A stretch of 64,000 nt of DNA from Halobacteriales archaeon YIM A00013 (GTDB lineage Archaea > Halobacteriota > Halobacteria > Halobacteriales > Haloarculaceae), in NCBI GenBank assembly GCA_025041195.1, contig JAKCFM010000001.1, forward strand, positions 2,356,001 to 2,420,000, read 5' to 3'. Positions 57,985 through 64,000 of this stretch are shown piece after piece (within the stretch, counting starts at the first letter, position 1; each line of letters opens with the position of its first letter). Below the pieces are notes generated by a model, which did not search any database, was not told where the DNA came from, and worked only from the letters and a program-made list of their open reading frames with translations. The translations under genes were made by a program, and so were the position numbers.

Positions 57985-58212
57985 TTAAGGCGGCCACAGC
58001 GGCGGGGCCAACTCCCGTACCCATCCCGAACACGGAAGATAAGCCCGTCTGCGTTCCAGCGAGTACTGGAGTGCGAGAGCCTCTGGGAAAACTGACCCGC
58101 AAGGGTGGCCAAGTGCAGGTCGAGGTTTGCCAGCTATAGTACACGCAGGGTTCGTCCCGGTGGAATTAGCGAACAGACTGTCGACGCCTGTTACTGGTGG
58201 TTCGCCGCCTTT
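57985..58212 (+). rRNA. rrf: 5S ribosomal RNA carrying an internal insertion
   Basis: The 5' part TTAAGGCGGCCACAGCGG through CTCTGGGAAAACTG (57985-58094) is a normal haloarchaeal 5S up to about nucleotide 110. The expected 3' strand of the terminal helix is missing there. It appears about 100 bp later as GTGGTTCGCCGCCTTT (58197-58212). AAGGCGGC (57987) then pairs perfectly with GCCGCCTT (58204), and CCAG with CTGG in the neighbouring helix. Without the 102-bp insert the molecule would be close to 122-126 nucleotides, the normal length. Confidence 0.9.
58095..58196 (+). other. 102-bp insertion within 5S rRNA
   Basis: The insert lies between two copies of ACTG (58091-58094 and 58193-58196), so its exact edges are ambiguous by 4 bp. 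It starts with ACCC-GCAA-GGGT, a GNRA-capped hairpin. It contains CAGG-TCGA (58116) that can pair with TCGA-CG-CCTG (58181). Halococcus morrhuae has a comparable insertion of about 108 nucleotides in mature 5S, retained in the ribosome. I see no clear bulge-helix-bulge splice site at the edges, so retention is likelier than splicing. Confidence 0.8.
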
Positions 58213-58337
58213 CCATTCATACTTCATTCATAACTCGCCGTGAGCAACAGCGTTGTTGCTCAGTGCTGTTTTCAGTTCGGGGAGCCACTGCAACATCGCT
58301 ACCCTTATTTCATTGTATCCGAAACCCATAGCTACGC

Positions 58338-58413
58338 GCCAAGGTGGCAGAGTCTGGCCTTACGCGGTCGCCTGCAGAGCGACTATACGCCGGTTCAAAT
58401 CCGGCCCTTGGCT
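58338..58413 (+). tRNA. tRNA-Cys (GCA) after 5S
   Basis: Acceptor GCCAAGG/CCTTGGC, discriminator T (U in RNA, as usual for Cys), anticodon stem GTCGC/GCGAC with loop CTGCAGA (anticodon GCA), and T arm GCCGG-TTCAAAT-CCGGC. This is the standard last gene of the haloarchaeal rRNA operon. Confidence 0.95.
58374..58390 (+). repeat. Direct repeat copy 1, inside tRNA-Cys
   Basis: GCAGAGCGACTATACGC runs from the anticodon GCA through the anticodon stem and variable loop to the first bases of the T stem. It is identical over 17 bp to 58444-58460. Confidence 0.85.
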
Positions 58414-58443
58414 TAGCATTTTTGAGTGCGGTTACGGTGAGTA

Positions 58444-58460
58444 GCAGAGCGACTATACGC
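58444..58460 (+). repeat. Direct repeat copy 2, downstream of tRNA-Cys
   Basis: This is an identical 17-bp copy 70 bp downstream of the first. The flanks diverge at once (TGGCCC versus CGGTTC), so it is not a second tRNA. It resembles the partial tRNA copy left by a tRNA-targeting integrative element, or a small local duplication. Confidence 0.7.
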
Positions 58461-58475
58461 TGGCCCACCAGGACG

Positions 58476-58499
58476 GTGGATTTCAGCTTCGAAATCCAC
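58476..58499. repeat. Perfect 9-bp inverted repeat
   Basis: GTGGATTTC, loop AGCTTC, GAAATCCAC. It is a stable hairpin between tRNA-Cys and the NTF2-like gene and might end the rRNA transcript or be a binding site. No T-run follows it directly. Confidence 0.6.
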
Positions 58500-58617
58500 A
58501 TATCGGCCACAGAAATATCACAGTATCGCCCGTACGAGGTCGTATGGGGACGGAAGCTACCAACGCACGACACGGGTCTGTATCGTCGAAGCGCACCACA
58601 CCAAGGGTGAGCGACCA

Positions 58618-59001
58618 ATGACGGAGATTACCGTCGAGGAACGTTGCGGGAATTCGCCACGAAAGCAGTTCCTCAAGGAGTTCTACGTCGCGTTCGCAAA
58701 AGCGGACATTGAAGATATCCGTTCCCGTTTGACCGATGATATCCGATTGACCGTTGTCGGTGACGTGACGGTCAACGGAAAACAGGACGTCACTGATCTC
58801 CTCACTGGGATGCTGGACGAGGAGCTCACCGAGATCAGGGTTGACAACATCATTACGCACGGCTACACGGCGGCGGCGAACGGCGTTTTGCGGGCTGCGA
58901 ACGGAGACACGCACGCCTTCTGCGAGGTGTTCACATTCGATGGGGCGACGAAAACTGCCGACATCGAAGCGATTGACTCGTACGTGATTGAGGAAGTCTA
59001 A
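58618..59001 (+). CDS. NTF2/SnoaL-like small protein
   Basis: This is 127 residues with the pattern of the cone-shaped NTF2 fold: a helical start FLKEFYVAFAKADIEDIRSRLTDDI, then strands RLTVVGDVTVNGKQDVTDLL and DTHAFCEVFTFDGAT with the end IEAIDSYVIEE. Members are enzymes or ligand-binding proteins, so the function is open. The first 10 or so residues are poorly conserved-looking. Confidence 0.7.
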   Translation: MTEITVEERCGNSPRKQFLKEFYVAFAKADIEDIRSRLTDDIRLTVVGDVTVNGKQDVTDLLTGMLDEELTEIRVDNIITHGYTAAANGVLRAANGDTHAFCEVFTFDGATKTADIEAIDSYVIEEV

Positions 59002-59121
59002 TGGAGTGGCCATGGTCGAGCCACGGCAGGACGGTCATTCGGGCGTACCATCATGTCACTCGGGGCGCCATTGGTAGCACCGTTTCGAGGAGACGAAACC
59101 AATTTCCTATTCGGAATGCGT

Positions 59122-60108
59122 TCACAGCGAAACTGTTTCGTACTGTCCCTCGATCGGTGGCTCCGTGGCGAGCGTGGTTGGGTGCTCTCCAAGCGCCATC
59201 ACCCACGACCAGAGCGTGACAATCGGATCGTCCTGATTGCCGGTATCGCAGGCACACACCCCCGATTCGGGATCGGAGAACACCCGTTGGATGGCAGCCG
59301 TATCAATCTCCTCCCGATACCCGTCGAACCAGCTGTGAAGGCGTTCAAGGCGTGTTTCGCTGTTCGTTGAGCGCTCTGTGGTCTGTTCGTACGCACGCAT
59401 TGGAGCTGACTGAAAGTGATTCGTGATTGCACCGAATCCGTCTGCTGGGCGCGTGATTGTGACGGCTTCCGAACTCGCCTCGACGACTGCAATCTCACCA
59501 GTGGCATCACCGAGCAGAAAGTTGGTGTTTCGAGCGTGCGGAATGCGTTCGAGGAATGCTACCGCCCCATCCACCGTCCGGCAGGTATCAAGCACTGCAC
59601 GAGTTGCGAGTCCGAACATGACCCCCGGTTCATTGTTGGTGTCCGGAACGAAGGTGTGCCCGACCGCCAGCCCAGCCTCGTTGATCCCGTCGTGTCGTCC
59701 AACCCAGTGATCAGAACAGCCGATGCTGGTGTGGCCGTTGGTGGGTTGCGTTCGGTACAGCTCCGAGAATTCTCCGAACGATTCGTGAAAGTCATAGTTC
59801 CGTCCGAGTCGGGGTATCCCATCAACAGTGTGGTCCCCGGAGATTGCAACAACAGAACAGCCTGCCTCATAACTGAGTCCAAGCGGCAACGCTTCGATCC
59901 GCTCCAAATCCCAATCACCAGCATCCGCTATGCCTCGGAGTTCCTCCCGAAGCTGGGGGGTGTGTGTTTCAACGAATGGCTCACAATCACGGACGAACTG
60001 GCGCTTCGCAGGTGTAATCTTCTGTGGCGCGAAGCCGACGTCATCCAGGAGCCGTCCATACTGCTGGCCTAATGTGTAGTGATCGCCGACCAGCCCAATT
60101 TCATCCAT
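59122..60108 (-). CDS. Peptidase C45 / acyltransferase-like Ntn hydrolase
   Basis: This is 328 residues from MDEIGLVGDHYTLGQQYGRL (an ATG 23 codons upstream is in frame). The likely nucleophile Cys is in EAGCSVVAISG, followed by GRNYDFH. The chain then shows GINEAGLAVG and the pattern NTNFLLGDATGEIAVVEAS of the C45 (acyl-CoA:6-aminopenicillanate acyltransferase-like) family. Autocleavage before the Cys is typical of the family. The substrate here is unknown. Confidence 0.82.
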   Translation of the reverse strand: MDEIGLVGDHYTLGQQYGRLLDDVGFAPQKITPAKRQFVRDCEPFVETHTPQLREELRGIADAGDWDLERIEALPLGLSYEAGCSVVAISGDHTVDGIPRLGRNYDFHESFGEFSELYRTQPTNGHTSIGCSDHWVGRHDGINEAGLAVGHTFVPDTNNEPGVMFGLATRAVLDTCRTVDGAVAFLERIPHARNTNFLLGDATGEIAVVEASSEAVTITRPADGFGAITNHFQSAPMRAYEQTTERSTNSETRLERLHSWFDGYREEIDTAAIQRVFSDPESGVCACDTGNQDDPIVTLWSWVMALGEHPTTLATEPPIEGQYETVSL

Positions 60109-60315
60109 AATTGATATTTTCGATTTTTGCATCCTTAAATCCCTGAGAATTCCACCGTATACGAACCCATTTTGCAAAATTCCAGGCTCTCTGGTGATAA
60201 TACTCGATTACAGTTCGATTCCGCTACGCTGCATGACTACACTCAGGATGAATGGACGGTCGTCACGGAAAGGGAGATCTCCCCAAAAACCACTATGTCT
60301 GGCAGAGACGTACTC

Positions 60316-60759
60316 CTAAAGATGTTCATCGAGCGCGTCGAGCATTCCCGTCCAGCCCTCGACAACGCCGTCCGGTAGCGTCTCGGGAAACTCCTGTGTG
60401 AGGACCACGACAGTTCCATTTCCGGCGTTACGAAATTCATACGTGAGTCGCAACTCTCCATCTCCAATTTCTTCGCGGGTGCCGAGCCGTTCGTAATCGA
60501 CGATGTCGGTGTACTCCCCCTCGTTTTCGATGGTGTGCTCGCCGTCGGTCCAGGTGATTGCCATCGCACCACCAACTTCGAGCTCGTTCGCGTGAACTGT
60601 CGCCTCCATCCCCTCGGGCACAAACCACTGTTCAAGCTCGTCGGCTTCGGTGAATGCCCTCCAGACCCGCTCGCGGGGGGCGTCGAACGTCCGGCGGATG
60701 GTGAGTGATCGCTCGCTCGTTTCAATCTCGGGAGTGTCGTCTGCGTCGGACGCTGTCAT
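60316..60759 (-). CDS. AHSA1/START-like protein (SRPBCC fold)
   Basis: This is 147 residues with RRTFDAPRERVWRAFTEADELEQWF, the characteristic start of the AHSA1 (activator of Hsp90 ATPase homologue) helix-grip fold. Strands follow, ending in GVVEGWTGMLDALDEHL. It binds a hydrophobic ligand in many relatives. The partner is unknown. Confidence 0.85.
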   Translation of the reverse strand: MTASDADDTPEIETSERSLTIRRTFDAPRERVWRAFTEADELEQWFVPEGMEATVHANELEVGGAMAITWTDGEHTIENEGEYTDIVDYERLGTREEIGDGELRLTYEFRNAGNGTVVVLTQEFPETLPDGVVEGWTGMLDALDEHL

Positions 60760-61115
60760 CTATATTCGGTCTCCAGATTGGTCGCCAGTTCGCTTGAGTC
60801 TTGGTGACTAATAACGGACTGGTTGGTGTGACGGCGCAACGGAGTGGTGGCTGCCCATCAAACCGGTACCGACGAAGTCCACATCCGACGACGAACGGTC
60901 ACCCAGCTAGGTGAACGGTCTCTGCGATGAATAGTACCTATACATGGAACAGAAAATTTGGACACCATTCGCCAGTGGGTCCTCTTGGGTCGTCTGTGAA
61001 GACGTGCGCTATGCACAGACGAGCGCGGATCAACCGCGACTGACACCAAGATGAACTCCCGTGTCAGTCGGTGAATGAAGGACTGATGACGGTGTCAGGA
61101 CTGGCGAACGCTGCG
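60760..61115. other. Gene-poor gap
   Basis: No supported gene. A short frame on the minus strand (60858-61049) is Arg-rich and unlike haloarchaeal proteins. A plus-strand segment reading TDEVHIRRRTVTQLGERS is faintly transposase-like but too short and interrupted to call. Confidence 0.4.
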
Positions 61116-61850
61116 TCAGATCGTGGCTTCGGTCTGTTCGCTCTCTGCAACGAGCAGTTCGTACGCCGAGGACTGCGTCGCAATTCGAAACACATCAGCG
61201 AGCGAACCCAACAGGCAGAACATGATCTGTCCGAGAATTCCAAATCCGAAGAGTAGGCCAATCAACGGAAGGATCGTAATAACCAGCCAAACGATAACGC
61301 CAATCACGAACAGTGGAATTCGCTCTCCTGAGGTAAGTCCCCAACTCGAACGGAGTGCTTCGATCGCGTTCTCTCCCTCAACGATAATGAATATATCAAA
61401 GAAGATGAGCGATACCAACACAAAGAACCCCGGAATGATAAGTAACATAAATCCGATAGTTTGGAGGATTCCTACTAAAATGGCTGCGATGAAGAGATTC
61501 ACCAGCACCCACAGAAAATTGCCCGTCACCCGCTCAGTGGTGAGCTCATCTGGACCATCGGAAACGAACGCCCGAAACGCACCCATTCGGAACAATAGCA
61601 TTCCAATACCCACGATGAATATGAAAATGATTGCAACAATTGGATTTATCGGGCCAAAGAGAGAGCCCATCATCATGTCGAGTTCTGTTGTCGTGGCGCC
61701 CTGTTGCTCTAGCTGATACTGACTCACCCCAGCAACGACCTGGAATATGATGAGATTCAACAGGGCAAATACGCCGATCGTTTTGGCCCCAGCATCGGAA
61801 AAGGTGTGGTCGATTCCTCGGCTCAACGCATCCGATATATCAAGCGTCAT
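61116..61850 (-). CDS. Multi-span membrane protein, glycerophosphoryl-permease-like
   Basis: This is 244 residues from MTLDISDALSRGIDHTF (an ATG 16 codons upstream gives 260). Six hydrophobic segments are visible, with FFDIFIIVEGENAIEALRSSWGLTSGERI between two of them. That loop pattern is typical of YciC-like/DUF7847-type haloarchaeal membrane proteins. The end is acidic. Function is unknown. Confidence 0.7.
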   Translation of the reverse strand: MTLDISDALSRGIDHTFSDAGAKTIGVFALLNLIIFQVVAGVSQYQLEQQGATTTELDMMMGSLFGPINPIVAIIFIFIVGIGMLLFRMGAFRAFVSDGPDELTTERVTGNFLWVLVNLFIAAILVGILQTIGFMLLIIPGFFVLVSLIFFDIFIIVEGENAIEALRSSWGLTSGERIPLFVIGVIVWLVITILPLIGLLFGFGILGQIMFCLLGSLADVFRIATQSSAYELLVAESEQTEATI

Positions 61851-62050
61851 ACTGGCATTCGTAGCTCCTGTTACTTTATTTGTTATGGTGTCAATCACGA
61901 ATTACCCCTCATTTACTATCATTGCAATGTTTATATTTCTGGAAAGAATAACCGATGTATGCCAGTCACGCTATCGCTGCGCTTTGAGCCGGATTGCAAT
62001 CACTGTGCACCCAGTGGGCGATACGCTGTCTGGGGGTGTAGACCGCCATC

Positions 62051-62317
62051 ATGGGGGCGATACCAATGAGTTTGCTCACGGCCATCGTGATTTTTCTTGT
62101 CGGCCTTGTCTCAGGCATCATCATCAGGGAGTTTGCGGGGATCGCCGCACTGGGGGCGTTGTTGCTCGTTGTGTTCGGCGTCACAACGCCGAACGTTGAG
62201 ATCGTCGATTTCATCGTCTCACAGTACTACCAGAGCAACGAACTACTGTTTCTGGCGGGACTGCTGTTCGGACTTGACGCGAATCGGACCCGTCGTGTGA
62301 TCACTCGGGGCGACTGA
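62051..62317 (+). CDS. Small two-span membrane protein
   Basis: This is 88 residues. Hydrophobic stretches are MSLLTAIVIFLVGLVSGIII and IAALGALLLVVFGVT, then VEIVDFIVSQYYQSNELLFLAGLLFGLDA. A later ATG (MSLL) is an equally possible start. No family is recognised. Confidence 0.5.
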   Translation: MGAIPMSLLTAIVIFLVGLVSGIIIREFAGIAALGALLLVVFGVTTPNVEIVDFIVSQYYQSNELLFLAGLLFGLDANRTRRVITRGD

Positions 62318-62382
62318 CGGCGATCGGAGTATGCACACACGTCAGTAGTCTTTTCCAGCCGACCAGGTCGTCAGCGTTTCAC

Positions 62383-62889
62383 TCACGCGATCAAAACCGT
62401 CGCAATGAGAGAAGCCACAAAGGAGCCGACGGCAGCCGCCGTTCGAACGTGGTTCCACCGTGCCCACCGCAACCGGACGGATCGCCAGTCGTCCGGGGGT
62501 GATTCGCCGTCCCACAATTCGATGGCGTCGTTCATCGGGATATGCATACTCGACGTAACGCCGACAGTCCCGACCAGGTAGACGAGTGACGCTCCAATGA
62601 ACAACTGGCCGTACGTATGCATCCAGTGTCCACCACCAATTACGACAGCCGTACCCATGACCGGGACGATAGCCGCACCACCGAAGACGATTCCAAACAC
62701 CGGGTTCAGGATCGTCTCGTTGATCGACTGCATCACTCGTGTGTACGTCGGCCCATTGAGCGTGTCGAGGGCCACCACCACGCTCACTGAGTAGGCGAAC
62801 AACAGCCCGGCCAGCAGCCCAAACAGTAGGGTTGTCGTGGCAAAGAACACAATGAGATGCTGGTCAAACAGTCCGATCAGTCCAGTCAT
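62383..62889 (-). CDS. DUF1772 (anthrone-oxygenase-like) membrane protein
   Basis: This is 168 residues with four hydrophobic segments. It matches the DUF1772 look: LLFAYSVSVVVALDTLNGPTY near the start, MQSINETILNPVFGIVFGG, and SSMHIPMNDAIELWD then a W-rich RWNHVRTAAAV. The start shares 4 bp with the stop of the truncated NAD-binding gene upstream, so they form one unit. Such genes often sit with NmrA-like genes and an HxlR regulator. Confidence 0.82.
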   Translation of the reverse strand: MTGLIGLFDQHLIVFFATTTLLFGLLAGLLFAYSVSVVVALDTLNGPTYTRVMQSINETILNPVFGIVFGGAAIVPVMGTAVVIGGGHWMHTYGQLFIGASLVYLVGTVGVTSSMHIPMNDAIELWDGESPPDDWRSVRLRWARWNHVRTAAAVGSFVASLIATVLIA

Positions 62890-63026
62890 TGCTCCACTCC
62901 TGGACGCCGAGCTACCGGTGTCGTCAGTTTCGAGGCGATCATTTCCCAGAGACGCTCACGGACCTCCTGGCCAATAGCGCCGCTTGCGCCCGTACCGAGG
63001 ACGTTCGGTGGAGTACGGTGGCTCAT
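62886..63026 (-). pseudogene. Truncated NAD(P)-binding (NmrA/SDR-like) gene
   Basis: Only 46 residues from MSHRTPPNVLGTGASGAIGQ then EVRERLWEMIASKL. The nucleotide-binding GASGAIGQEV of an NmrA/SDR-type Rossmann fold is followed after a few residues by the end, so most of the domain is missing. The stop overlaps the DUF1772 ATG. It is probably the remnant of an internal deletion, although a free-standing short peptide cannot be excluded. Confidence 0.6.
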
Positions 63027-63165
63027 ATCCTGGTACCTGTTTCGGCTGGCAATGTGAAATAATGTCAAGTTTCTGTTTTGAAAGTGACTTTCGTGGAGGA
63101 AAGCGGGGTGTCAACTCGGTGGGTCGGTCCGCGGCTATATACAACCATCATTCGTACTGTCACCT

Positions 63166-63615
63166 ATGGTAGAATCAGATGATGACGATTCTTCCTCGCC
63201 GACACCCGATCACGAGAGCGCTCGTTCAAAGGAACACAGCCCTGCGGATGTTGTTACCCAGTATTTTCACCTCCTCGACGGTGTGCCTCCCATCGACCAG
63301 ACGCCTGAGGAGCTGCATGTAACAGTGAGCGACCTCCTTGAACTGCTCACGAAGGCATACGCTATGGATATCCTCTTTCATCTCTTTTGCGAGCATGATG
63401 CGCTCCGGTTCACCGAAATCGAAGCGGCTACTGGTGCGTCCCCGAAGGTCCTTTCTCAGCGATTGAAGGAGTTCGTTGATGCGGGACTCATTACTCGGCG
63501 ATCCTACGACGAGATTCCGCCACACGTTGAGTATCAACCGACACGAATGGCGGAGGAACTCGATCCCGCATTCCAATTTCTCTACGCGTGGGCCGAACAC
63601 CACGACATCCAGTAA
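63166..63615 (+). CDS. HxlR-type transcriptional regulator
   Basis: This is 149 residues. An acidic tail precedes the winged-helix domain YAMDILFHLFCEHDALRFTEIEAATGASPKVLSQRLKEF, then LITRRSYDEIPPHVEYQPT, a hallmark of HxlR proteins. It lies divergent from the NAD-binding remnant and DUF1772 unit, which it probably controls; that is inference. Confidence 0.88.
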   Translation: MVESDDDDSSSPTPDHESARSKEHSPADVVTQYFHLLDGVPPIDQTPEELHVTVSDLLELLTKAYAMDILFHLFCEHDALRFTEIEAATGASPKVLSQRLKEFVDAGLITRRSYDEIPPHVEYQPTRMAEELDPAFQFLYAWAEHHDIQ

Positions 63616-63673
63616 TGATCGATCCGGTTGATCGCCCGATCGGATTCCACTGCGTCCACATCACGAATCTCTT

Positions 63674-64000
63674 CTACGCGGATTCGATCGCCTCGTCGAT
63701 CGCGGTGGTGAGCCGGTCGAGCGCCAGTTCGCGGTTGGTTGCCCAGTTCGGCGACCACACACGGTGAACCGTCCAGCCCAGTTGCTCTAACACCTCGCGG
63801 CGCAATCGATCTCGATCTCTGGCGGTATTGGAGCGTCGATACGCCACGCCGTCACACTCGACGCCGAGCACGTACGATCCCGGCCGTTCTGGATGCTCAA
63901 TAGCCAGATCAACGCTGTAGCCGCTACGATCTGCGGGCCGAACTACCGTGTAGCCATCCTTCGTGAGTGCTGTCTCGACGGCCGCCACGAACAGATCGGA
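63674..64000 (-). CDS. C-terminal part of a restriction-endonuclease-fold protein (window edge)
   Basis: The reading frame is open to the window end, so the start is outside. The visible 109 residues (SDLFVAAVETALTKDGYTVV onward) include DLAIEHPERPGSYVLGVECDGVAYRRSNTARDRDRLRREVLEQLGWTVHRVW. This is the D, E-x-D and Q/W pattern of the C-terminal PD-(D/E)XK domain found in very large DNA helicases (DUF4011/DUF3320-like). A GTG at 63988 is probably internal. The full protein is likely a large DNA-processing or defence enzyme. Confidence 0.75.
   Translation of the reverse strand, partial: SDLFVAAVETALTKDGYTVVRPADRSGYSVDLAIEHPERPGSYVLGVECDGVAYRRSNTARDRDRLRREVLEQLGWTVHRVWSPNWATNRELALDRLTTAIDEAIESA

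Noticed and set aside
57985-58106. 5S read as a truncated or degenerate gene
   Set aside because: The missing GCCGCC strand is present about 100 bp downstream and restores both terminal helices, so an insertion explains it better than decay.
58091-58196. 5S insert as a bulge-helix-bulge intron
   Set aside because: I could not find the 3-nucleotide bulges and 4-bp helix at the junctions, and retained inserts are known in Halococcus. The alternative stays open to RNA data.
60858-61049. Possible transposase remnant
   Set aside because: The only hint is a short stretch resembling a DDE-transposase segment, broken by stops, with no inverted ends.

Overview
This window looks like chromosomal DNA of a halophilic archaeon (class Halobacteria). 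The proteins are rich in Asp and Glu. The rRNA operon has the order 16S, tRNA-Ala, 23S, 5S, tRNA-Cys. Thermosome, archaeal Orc1/Cdc6, archaeal-type PurO, archaeal tRNA-splicing endonuclease and twin-arginine lipoproteins are all present. The 5S rRNA gene carries an insertion of about 102 bp close to its 3' end. A similar 5S insertion is known in Halococcus morrhuae, so a Halococcus relative is plausible, but I cannot confirm it from this window.

Layout. 1-7.2 kb: a replication-origin neighbourhood. The leftward operon oapA-oapB-oapC (arvABC; Ras-like GTPase and partners linked to origins and vesicle formation) and a rightward orc1/cdc6 gene flank an AT-rich unwinding region bordered by inverted origin recognition boxes with G-runs. 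The GTPase is split in its P-loop by a 196-residue mini-intein. A signal peptidase and one more origin-box-like sequence follow. 7.2-19 kb: a GNAT protein, aspartate kinase, the phosphate importer pstSCAB, purO, tRNA-Gln, a GCS2-like protein, a FilR1-type regulator, tRNA-Ser and a thermosome subunit. 19-28.7 kb: three tandem paralogous lipoproteins, an ornithine cyclodeaminase-family enzyme, small membrane proteins, leucyl-tRNA synthetase, Hsp20, prephenate dehydratase, and a Yip1/DUF4013 membrane gene pair in which the Yip1 gene has an early in-frame TGA.

28.7-30.8 kb: an AT-rich island unlike its surroundings. It holds two related small membrane proteins, a broken GIDE-like reading frame and a frameshifted DUF4013 gene. 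30.9-37 kb: the 2-oxoacid dehydrogenase complex operon (E1alpha, E1beta, E2, E3) with lipoyl synthase upstream. 37-52.4 kb: a lipoprotein-helicase pair, a secreted beta-helix protein, endA-trpS, an ABC exporter, pheST behind a structured leader encoding a 25-residue peptide with tandem Phe codons, pyrD, an AbrB-like protein and an MC1 chromosomal protein.

52.6-58.4 kb: a complete rRNA operon with three tandem promoters and the long processing stems around 16S and 23S. 58.4-64 kb: accessory genes after tRNA-Cys, including an NTF2-like protein, a C45-family hydrolase, an AHSA1 protein, membrane proteins, a DUF1772 gene with a truncated NAD-binding gene beside an HxlR regulator, and the end of a large restriction-endonuclease-fold protein cut off by the window edge.

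The most interesting items are the P-loop intein, the pheST leader (a possible attenuation-like switch in an archaeon), the 5S insertion, the AT-rich gene graveyard and a 17-bp direct repeat shared with tRNA-Cys.
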